Under the pieces are notes generated by a model that was not told the origin of the DNA, searched no databases, and saw only the letters and a list, made by a program, of their open reading frames with translations. Position numbers and translations under genes: made by a program. From contig JAUMIR010000003.1 of NCBI GenBank assembly GCA_030847615.1, positions 192,209,149 through 192,273,148 of the forward strand: a stretch of 64,000 bases of DNA, in the 5' to 3' direction. Below, piece after piece: positions 56,440 to 64,000 of this stretch. Source of the stretch: Gambelia wislizenii. Taxonomy: Eukaryota > Chordata > Lepidosauria > Squamata > Crotaphytidae. The stretch's first letter is position 1. Every line of letters starts with the position of its first letter.

Positions 56440-57844
56440 CGTCCCAAGGCTGCGTCCTCTCTCGAGGTAGAGTCTATTTTGTAGACTTTGACAAAAGTCA
56501 GGGGTGTTGCCCATGTGGCTGCCCTGCAGATGTCCTGAATCCTTGTAGGAATGCCGTAGAGGTGGAGGTAGCTCTGGTTGAGTGGCTACGGATGCCTTCC
56601 GGCAGCCGCCTATTCACCATTTGGTATGCTAGCCTGATCGTCGTTGCTACCCACTTCGAAAATCGTTGTGAAGATACCGCCTTGCCCTTTCTTGGGCCTG
56701 CATAGCAGATGAAGAGTCTGTTGCACTTCCGCATCTGCACGGTTCTGTCAATGTAGACAGCTAACGTCCTTCTGACGTCCAGGTATTGGAGTGACTGTTG
56801 GCCGCCATCCGACGGTTGGCTAGGGAAGGCAGGGAGTATTATGTCCTGGTTGAGGTGAAAGCAGGATACTACTTTAGGTAGGAAGGCAATGTCTGGCCGC
56901 AAGACCACCTTGTCTGAGTGAAAGCGTGTGTAGGGGGGGTCTACCCTTAACGCGCACAGCTCGCTGGCTTGTCTTGCCGATGTGATCGCCACCAGGAAAG
57001 CTGTCTTCATGGAGAGGAGGCGAAGGTCGCATGTAGTTATCGGTTCAAAGGGGGCCTTAGATAAGGCCGCTAATACTATCTCCAGACTCCAAGCGGGGGT
57101 AGGCCCCAGTGTTGGGGGGTGTAGGTTAGTGTAGCCCTTGATGAAGGCTTTTACCTTAGGGTCTCTAAAGCAGGATGGTTTACCTAGGCGTTGGAAATGC
57201 CAAGATACCGCTGCTACATAGCTCCTGATTGAAGAGACTGCGAAGTTCTTGTCTGAGAAGGAGGCTAGAAAGTCCATCAAGTTAGAGGAGTCCGCTAAGT
57301 GTAGTGGAATCCTTTTCTCCTCTAGAAAGGAGCAAAACCTTTTCCACTTGCAGTCGTAGGCCCTCACCGTTGAAGGACGATGCGCCGCTCTGATGATGTC
57401 CCTTGCTGCTTCTGAGAGAGGGTTCATGGCGTTATCAGCCATGCTGTTGGGTTGATCAGGTCGAGGTCCGGGTGGAGAATCTGACCGTCTGCCATTGACA
57501 GAAGGTTCGGCTTCCGTGGGAGGCGGTGGTACCGTCCTTGTGCCATCCTGAGGAGAGGGGCAAACCAGTGTTGTCGGGGCCACCATGGAGTTATTAGGAT
57601 GCACCTGGCCCTGTCTTGGTGTAGTTTTGAAATCATTCTGGGGATGAGAGGAAAGGGGGGGAAGGCGTAGAGCAGGGGGCCCTTCCACTGCCATAGGAAC
57701 GCGTCCCCCAGGCTGTCCTGTGACCGGCGGCCCCTCGAGCAGAACAGCGGGAGCACTGCATTGCTCTTGGAGGCAAAGAGGTCGACTGTTGGGGTGCCCC
57801 ATTGCGAGAAGAGGGAGGCGAGCGTCTGTCTGTCCATAGCCCAT
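56440..57844 (-). pseudogene. DIRS tyrosine recombinase, Tyr out of frame
   Basis: Open frame 57,844-56,498. The likely start is Met135 (57,442), just before the pol stop at 57,424; the earlier part overlaps pol. 'HRPSTVRAYDCKWKRF' is the core-binding domain, Arg291 lies in 'SARQASELCAL', and His421/Arg424 in 'RSHSTRATS'. Just after, near 56,535, the frame shifts by one base, so the segment with the expected nucleophile ('FVKVYKID' in the next frame) is lost from the protein. The enzyme would recombine the circular DNA into the genome; this copy is dead. Confidence 0.88.
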
Positions 57845-59365
57845 TCATGATTGCTGGTGGTTGATCTGCTGAGCGCATCCGCCAGGTCGTTGATCCTGCC
57901 CGGGACATGTATGGCTAGTAGTGTGATGTCTCGTCTCACGCACCAGTCCCAGAGTTCCAGGGTGAGTCGCAGGAGCGTCGGTGAGTGTGTTCCTCCTTGT
58001 TTGTTTATGTAGAAGACCGTTGTGGTATTGTCTGATGCCACTTGGACCACTTGTCCGGTCAGGGAGGGTTCGAATGCCCTCTCGGCTTTGAACACTGCTA
58101 GGAGTTCCAGGGTGTTTATGTGCAGTGTTCTCTCCTTCCGTGACCAACGTCCCCGGACAGACAGTCCTTCGGCGTGAGCCCCCCAACCTGACAGGGACGC
58201 ATCCATCGTGATGGTTCTTGTGGGGTTTAGCTGTTTGAAAGGCAGGCCCCGTTGGACCATCCGTGGGTTCGTCCACCAGAGGAGGGATTTCCTGAGTGGT
58301 CGGGGGACGGTTAGTCGTTTGTGTGGCCCGTGAACATACGGGTTGAACCTTGCGATGAACCAACTTTGAAGGGGTCTCATGTGTAGTCGCGCGAAGGGTG
58401 TGACTGCTGTAGTAGAGGCCATGTAGCCCGAGGTCTGCTGCACCTCTCTCACTGTGGAACTTCGTCGGTTTGCACACTTCAGTACTGCTGCTCGAAGTGT
58501 GTGGAACTGGTCGTCTGGTAGGAACGCTCTCCCTACTCTGGAGTCTAGGGAGGCCCCTATAAACCTGACGTGCCGCGAGGGGCGCAGGTGTGATTTCTCG
58601 TAGTTTATCATTAGACCCAGTCGCTCAAGCCAGTTGAGGGTCATCTTGATGTCTCTGTCCAGTTTTTCGGCCGAATGGGCCGTAAAAAGCCAGTCGTCTA
58701 AGTATGGGAACACCACTACGCCTCTCTGCCTGAGCCAAGCCACTACCACTGCCATGCACTTTGTGAATACTCTTGGAGCTGTACAAAGGCCAAACGGTAA
58801 GACCTTGAACTGGAAGGCTGCGCCGCCGACCGCGAAGGCGAGGAATCTCCTGTGTGAGGGCGCGATTGGGATGTGAAAGTAAGCGTCCTTCAGATCCAAG
58901 GTGGCAAACCAGTCTCCTGACCTCAGGAAAGGTAGCATAGATGGGAGCGTAACCATACGGAATTTCTGTGGGCGGATGAATGAGTTCAAATCTCGCAGGT
59001 CTAGGATGGGGCGGCCGCCTCCGTCCTTCTTTTCGATGATGAAGTATCTGGAGAGGAATAGGCCTCCCGTGCGTGAGCGGGGAACTCGTTCAATGGCGCC
59101 CTTTTGTAGGAGAGTGTTGACCTCTTCCACGATGAGTGGAGACAGTGGGGTTCCTCTGTGTGGGTTCGGGGGCAGAAGCTCTTCGAAGTCTATGTACTAT
59201 CCTCTCCTTATAATGTTCAGGACCCAACGGTCTGAGGTAATGAGTTGCCATGAATGGAGTGCCTCTGAGAGGCGGTCTGCGGGAGAGGGTGTAGTATGGG
59301 GTGGGGAGGCAGCGTTGGTGTCTGGTGGTGGTAGTGGCTCTTCAAAGTCAAGCACGTTGTTTGGA
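57424..59365 (-). pseudogene. DIRS pol: RT, RNase H, methyltransferase-like domain
   Basis: Open from Met at 59,130 (568 residues), but the frame extends upstream past a TAG at 59,197-59,199 and overlaps the gag end. RT: 'TLDLKDAYFHIPI' (Asp79), 'LPFGLCTAPRVF' and 'FPYLDDWLF' (Asp145/146). RNase H: 'MDASLSGWGAH' (Asp310), 'INTLELLAV' (Glu342), 'ASDNTT' (Asp367) and 'RINDLADALSR' (Asp415/418). About residues 445-560: the DIRS methyltransferase-like region ('PTVDLFASKSN', 'YAFPPFPLI', 'ITPWWPRQHWF'). RT and RNase H residues are complete; the TAG is the only early stop. Confidence 0.9.
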
Positions 59366-61981
59366 AGACTCCTGTTTCCGTTTGGGGAATTGCGGCTTGG
59401 GCTTGAATGATTGGAATCTCCTGTGGGGCTGGTATGAGGAGGACTGTCATGGCCTGGAGGGTGGCGGGCTGTATCTTTTGCGGTAGGTTGATCCCGTCCT
59501 GCGAAAAGGCAGGCGAGGTCTTGTCGGGTGGTGGCTGCTGGGTAGGCCGAATTTCTTGGCTGTCGAACTCATCTTCTCCGCATGCTCTAGCTTCGAGTCT
59601 GTGTCTGTGTGGAATAGACCCAGCTCGTCGAAGGGAAGATCCTCAATGATAGAGCGGGTGGTGTGTGACAGCCCAGACGATCGCAACCATGCATGGCGGC
59701 GAACTGCAATTTAGTTGGCTACAATCTTGCCTGTGCATTCTGCAATGTGCTTTGCCACTTGTCGCTGGTATCCCGCTAGCGCCAAACCTTCCTCCCTGAA
59801 GGAGTTGACAATTCGTTGGTCCTGCTCAGACAACTTCGAGATGTGGACCGACAAAGCGTCCCATAGGAACTTCTGGTAAGCCCCCATGCAGGCCTCATAC
59901 AAACTCATCTTAGTGAGGAGGCAGGCGGAGGAGTAGAATTTACGGCCTATGGCGTCCAGCTTCTTGCCCTCCCTGTCCGACGGGGTGGAGTGCAGTCTCT
60001 GGGATGTCTTCATCTGAGCTGACTCAACCACCACCGAGTTGGGTTTTGGGTGGATTGAAAGCCATGGTGCGGAGTCTGTACAGACTCGGTATAGATGGTC
60101 CAGTCGTTTGGATGTGGGCGGTGTGGAAGATGGTGTAGCCCAGGACGACTTCAATACCTGGAGTAGGTATGGTGAAATGGATAAGGAGGGAAGGGACGGT
60201 GCCCTTTGTTGCAGGTCTTCAAATATGGGATCGTCCACCTCCTTTTCTGGTTGTGTGGTTTTGATCCCCAAGGTGCCTGCCAGTCAGTGCATAAAGTCGG
60301 CGAAAGCCTTCATATCGTCTGAAGGCGATGGTGGGTCCGGTCGCGCTCCTCCCGGAACCGGGGACAGTCTCGGTGATGGTGAAGAGGATCTCGAGTCCGA
60401 GTCTGAAGAATGGGCCGAGGGGGTTCTCGAGACCGGCCTCCTCGGTGGTGTCGGGCGTCTGGGGGGCACTGTTGCTCCGGATGGTGAGCCTCTTGGTGGG
60501 GGGCTGTGTGGGAGTGGTCTCTCCCGGGAAGGCGACCTCGACGGCGATCTCGATGGGGCCAGTTCCTTATTCTTGCCCAAGCCACCCGGGGCTGTACCGG
60601 TGCCTGACTTGGGTGTAGATTCCTTTGGTGGTCTAGTGATGGGTTGGCGCTCCTTTTCTGGGGTGCGTGTTAGGGACCGTGGACACTCTCTGTGTCTTCG
60701 AGCCCTGTAGCGTGGCGAGGGGTCAAAGACGTCCTCGTAGTAGGGGTCCCAGTAGTGCCCGAACACGTGGTACCGGTGGTACCTGTGAGGGCGTTCGTAA
60801 TACCTACGGCCGTACTGCTCCCACAGCCACTCTTCCTCCGATGTCCCCACTTCGGAGATGTACGAGGCCGATGACCCAGATCGGGATCGTGGGCGTCTCG
60901 GTGAACGGGACCGGTGTCGGCGTCTTGGGGAGCGGGACTTACGGCTCCGGCATGGTGAGTGGGTTCGTCGCAGGGTACGGAACCGACGCGATGACCCCTT
61001 TGGGGAGCGGGACCGACGGGGGGTATGTGATCCCTGTGGAGATCTTTCCGTAGAGTAGTGGCGGTCCCGGGAGCGGGAGCGGGACCGACGCGGAGACCTT
61101 CGAGGGGTGGCTGGTTTGGTGAGCTGCGGTGAGCGGGACCATGATCGGGAGGCCGACCTCGAAGGGATCGTCTGGGGTGAGTGGGATCGATGTGATACCG
61201 AGGTGATCGATCTCGAGCGGGATCGGTGCTGTCCCTCTCTTTCTATCGAGCTCGTCGAGACCTCGACGATCTTCAGCTCCGGTTCTTGGAGTTCACCTTC
61301 CGACAGCTCTCATTCTCTGTTATCCCCTACTGACATCGGGGATGTATCCCTCAGCGGTGACCGAAGCTTGGAGAGGCTAACTCTGATGGGAGAGACTACC
61401 GGGGACTTGTGACCCGGAGAGTGGTCCCATATCGGTGTCCGGCCTTTTTGAGTCCCACTCGAGAGGGAGTCGTCAGACCGCCTCTTTTTCTTCTTTGGCG
61501 GTTCCTCCTGTGGAGCGGCCTTTGGGGAGGTAAGTCTCACTGTCTTAGGCCTCTCTTTCTGTAGTGTAGCGGTACCGTGATCTCTCGGGACGGTACTGTC
61601 CGCAGTCTCGGAATCGGACTTCCTCGATCTCGAGGAAGAACTCTTGGCCACCTCTTTCCCCCGGTCCTGGGATTTCGGTTTGGAGGGGTCCTTAGCGGAT
61701 TGCTTATGTTGTTGCACTGAGCTGGATGTCGAGGGTCTTGGGGTCATAGTCGTGGCCGAGCCCGAGAGCTCATGTTCATAAAGTTGGGCCTTCAGCCTCT
61801 TCTCCCTGTTCCGCCTCGCCTGAGGGGTGAAGGCGCTGCAGTGGCAGCAGGACCGGATGTCGTGTCTTTCTCCCAGACACATCAGGCAGTTGGAATGCCC
61901 ATCCGACTCGGGCATCTTAGCCCCGCAAGTCAAGCATGCTTTGAAAAAGCCCGTCGACACCATTATGAACAATGTGGTCAC
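59348..61981 (-). pseudogene. DIRS gag with RS-rich domain, four in-frame stops
   Basis: One frame of 877 codons, broken only by stops at 61,310, 60,284, 59,711 and 59,447, which are TGA or TAA and mostly explicable as CGA or CAA decay. The N-terminus has Cys16/Cys19, Cys32/Cys35, His40 and Cys45/Cys48 ('CLTCGAKMP', 'CLMCLGERHD'), a DIRS gag zinc-binding start. About codons 250-380 and 440-530 are very rich in Arg-Ser dipeptides and Arg-Pro, like SR splicing proteins. The gag core is near 59,711-60,271 ('KRLDHLYRVC', 'DAIGRKFYSSACLL'). Probably an RNA-binding structural protein; the SR part is an inference of nuclear or splicing-speckle targeting. Confidence 0.82.
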
Positions 61982-62164
61982 TCACGGTTTCAAGGTCCGA
62001 TGGTAAATTCGGGGTCGTACTGAGGAAAATCCGTCTGTCCAGTCGAAGAGAATCCTATTCGGTGAGAGAAACAGGGAAAGCAAGACCAAGGGAGGGGTAG
62101 AATCCAAGTCCGAAGGCTAAGACTCCAACAACGTTCCTCGTGCTGCTAACGCGGCGGAAAAAAA
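61982..62164 (-). other. DIRS leader between gag and the left ITR
   Basis: About 180 bases without coding features; it lies between the outer ITR and the gag start in sense. Confidence 0.6.
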
Positions 62165-62268
62165 GGAACTAAAATGGCGGGCTCGAGGAGGGCCTATATA
62201 GCCTGAAGGGGATGGTGGGCGGGATTACCGCCAAAACTCAATCTAATCTAATCTAATGGCTAATTGAC
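62165..62268 (-). repeat. DIRS inverted terminal repeat (5' side in sense)
   Basis: 104 bases, inverse of 55,957-56,050. It contains 'GGCTATATAGGCCC' in sense, a TATA-like palindromic core promoter, and a (TCTAA)n stretch expanded relative to the other ITR. Confidence 0.88.
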
Positions 62269-62370
62269 TGAATAGAAAGGGCTTTGTCAACCAGTGAAAG
62301 GAGAGTAGAGTGGAGGCCAGCCTAGCCTGTGGAAAGAAATTCCACAGCTTGGGAACAACCACTGAGAAGG
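62269..62370. repeat. Right copy of the 102-bp flanking duplication
   Basis: Identical to 55,751-55,852 base for base. Confidence 0.95.
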
Positions 62371-62586
62371 CTCTCTTCCAGGTTCTCGCCAGATAAGCCT
62401 GTGATTCTGGTGAAATGGTGAGAAAGCCCTCCTACAAGTTTCTTAAGATTCAGGCAGGTTCACTTTGTCTATGGTTTTTAAGGAGATTGGGATCTTCATA
62501 TTGGCTCTCCTACCCTGGTCCAGTAATTGCTGTTAAGCATGTTTTTATCCCATTGTTCATGTTAAAACTTGAGAATAAAAGTAAGG
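62371..62586 (-). mobile_element. L2-type LINE fragment, continuation after DIRS
   Basis: Continues the LINE interrupted at 55,852. Decayed, non-coding. Confidence 0.45.
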
Positions 62587-62914
62587 CAGATTGAGTCTCC
62601 TTTACTCAGAATTCAAAAATCCAAAATACTCCAAAAATGAATACCTTTTAATGGGTGGCTGAAATAGTGACACCTTTGCTTTCTGATGGTTCAATGGACA
62701 CAGACTTTGTTTCATGTACAAAATTATTTTTTAAAATGTATAAAATTACATTCAGGCTATGTGTATAAGGGATATATGAATTTGTGTTTAGACTTGGGTC
62801 CCAATTCCAAAATATTTCATTATGTAGATGTATACATACACATACAGGTATCCCAAAATCTGAAATATGGAACATTTCTGGTACCGAGCATTTCAGTAAG
62901 GGATACTCAACTTG
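62587..62914. mobile_element. Tigger-like (TcMar) transposon remnant
   Basis: Left end 'cagattgagtctcctttact' and right end 'aagggatactcaacttg' are inverted. 'ccaaaatactccaaaa', 'ttcaggctatgtgtataagg' and 'tttagacttgggtccca' recall non-autonomous Tigger-type elements known from mammals. It codes nothing. The TA target duplication is not clear on both sides. Confidence 0.5.
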
Positions 62915-63180
62915 TACAAACAACAAAATTATCAGAATACAAAGCAGAAGATTGTACAGTAAAACCTATGTCTTGCCAATAAAATGATCAAATCTGTCGA
63001 CAAAGAGGTCTGCTGGATTGGGGGGGGGATTCCAACAAATAGGAGAGGGGGTAACAATGTTTTTTTTTTAAGTGGGAGCTCTCTCCCCCCCCCCTTTTAT
63101 GTTGAGTGTAGTTGGGTCTTTCAGGAAGAACACAATTTAGTCTACTCAATTGTATTTCATTTAGGAAGTGCTATGACTGA
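62915..63180. other. No recognisable feature
   Basis: Short G and C runs near 63,020 and 63,090; otherwise nothing. Confidence 0.4.
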
Positions 63181-63624
63181 CATGTACTGGCTTCCTCAGA
63201 CTCAGTAACCAGAAGCTTCAGAGTCAAACAGTAACCTTTATTGCTACAGAAATCTAAAGAGTGAAACATACAAAATTGTTGCTTCAAATAAAAACTACCG
63301 TATTTACAAAGCAGTAGAATAAAAAGTATTTAAAATCTACAGAATCTGGTAGGATATACAGTCATTGGCTACCCATCATTCCCACTCCCCTTTTTTCACT
63401 GAGAGTGGGCACCATCTACCATTCCCATAGCTCCCTGTGGATGCAAGGCTACTCATCCAATTTCCAGACGCATACCACTTTCCCTTGCCTCCCCATAACA
63501 CAGAGACCTATTACAAACACAGGAGAAATGCAAACATCAAATGGCAGCTCAGAAACAGAAACACACTACATTACAATGGTCTTTGGGCAGGAGATGGTCG
63601 CTTTCGGGACCAATCCTGACAATA
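63181..63624 (-). mobile_element. Possible solo LTR
   Basis: On the minus strand the end 'TGTCAGGATTGG' and the start of the plus side 'tgtactggcttcctcagact' give TG...CA termini, and AATAAA-type sequence (plus 63,240) fits a polyadenylation signal. A 5-base 'actga' lies close to both sides but does not fit the ends perfectly. No proteins. LTR status is a guess. Confidence 0.3.
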
Positions 63625-64000
63625 ACTGAACTATCACACATGCAGAAACACATGAAAAATATAAATTGTTCAGCACTGAAGTTAATGAACACACTAGGCA
63701 GCCTATAGTCTGAACATGGGGTGTGCCGTACTCACTGTGGTTTGTGGAGGTGCCCCCTTTACTGGAACCATAGGCTGACATAGCATGAATAAACTCTGTT
63801 ATAAGAACAGTTTCTGTCTTCCTAATAAGAAAAACACACACCATATAAAATAAAAACATAACTGTTACAAAATTAGCTGTGCAGAACATTAGTCATCACT
63901 GTAGCCATTCAATTCTAACTTTTAAAAACACAAACAGTTGGCATAAGCTATTATTTGTTTCAGATAACATTGGTTCTTTAGGTTTTACTTGGTTCAATGG
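63625..64000. other. No recognisable feature
   Basis: Intergenic to the window end. Confidence 0.4.

Larger units (their letters stand above)
55853..62268 (-). mobile_element. DIRS-type YR retrotransposon, near complete
   Basis: 6,416 bp. In sense: left ITR (62,268-62,165), gag, pol (RT-RNase H-methyltransferase-like), overlapping YR, then an internal complementary region and the other ITR (56,050-55,957) with a further terminal stretch to 55,853. Inverted terminal repeats, a YR gene overlapping pol and the methyltransferase-like domain are diagnostic of DIRS rather than Ngaro. Several stops, many of them CGA to TGA, and one YR frameshift mark it as recently inactivated. Flanked by a 102-bp direct duplication. 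Confidence 0.92.

Noticed and set aside
57845..58477. 210-residue minus-strand frame
   Set aside because: Alternate frame within the DIRS RT/RNase H gene without motif.
60039..60710. 223-residue plus-strand frame
   Set aside because: Shadow of the SR-rich DIRS gag on the opposite strand; composition explains the long frame.

Overview
The window looks like nuclear DNA from a squamate reptile (lizard-type genome). It carries CR1, L2-type, BovB/RTE and L1-type LINE fragments, tRNA-derived SINEs with an ACA-repeat tail, several short inverted-repeat DNA transposons, dense microsatellites, and above all several tyrosine-recombinase (YR) retrotransposons of the Ngaro and DIRS kinds. No intact host gene was found. 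The only trace of a cellular gene is an intronless, broken copy of part of fibroblast activation protein (FAP, a DPP4-family serine protease) at about 26.8-27.3 kb. The organism call is inference from repeat content.

Layout. 0-9.2 kb: a nearly complete minus-strand Ngaro element (1,514-8,304) sits inside a plus-strand L2-type LINE. It has gag, RT/RNase H, YR and SGNH-hydrolase genes and the split direct repeats A1 - genes - B1A2 - B2. 9.3-20.3 kb: L2-type fragments, SINEs, a palindromic MITE and a possible LTR. 21.3-24.4 kb: a solo Ngaro remnant, a CR1 fragment, another palindromic MITE and another possible LTR. 26.8-32.4 kb: FAP retropseudogene, BovB 3' end, microsatellite and minisatellite, then an almost full-length CR1 (28.2-32.36 kb) with ORF1 esterase and ORF2 endonuclease/RT. 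32.9-37.2 kb: a second minus-strand Ngaro whose gag and front half of RT are missing, with a (TTAGGG)7 telomere-type tract at the break and a 50-bp tandem array carrying five CTCF-like motifs in the leader. 38-50.4 kb: two copies of a 570-650 bp MITE, a plus-strand 5'-truncated Ngaro (39.06-41.6 kb), a perfect hairpin, CR1 fragments, a second solo Ngaro remnant and an L1-type fragment. 54.3-55.0 kb: a third solo Ngaro remnant. 55.85-62.27 kb: a minus-strand DIRS element with inverted terminal repeats, an SR-rich gag, RT/RNase H/methyltransferase-like pol and an overlapping YR gene, flanked by a perfect 102-bp direct duplication. 62.6-64 kb: a Tigger-like transposon and a possible LTR.

How the parts work together. 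In the Ngaro and DIRS elements, gag packages RNA, RT/RNase H makes a DNA copy (for DIRS probably circular), and the YR enzyme inserts it at a short shared core without an integrase. The Ngaro group adds an SGNH hydrolase; CR1 ORF1 carries the same fold, so the window has four retroelement hydrolases in two unrelated classes. The observed Ngaro forms fit recombination between split repeats: A1 x A2 gives the three solo A-spacer-B remnants, and B1 x B2 gives elements ending in a single B. Most coding regions carry a few frameshifts or stops; the YR gene of the second Ngaro (33,986-34,900) is the best preserved frame.

The most unusual signals are the regularly spaced CTCF-like array in the Ngaro leader, the telomere tract at an internal deletion, the 102-bp duplication around a YR element, and the FAP-BovB head-to-tail chimera.
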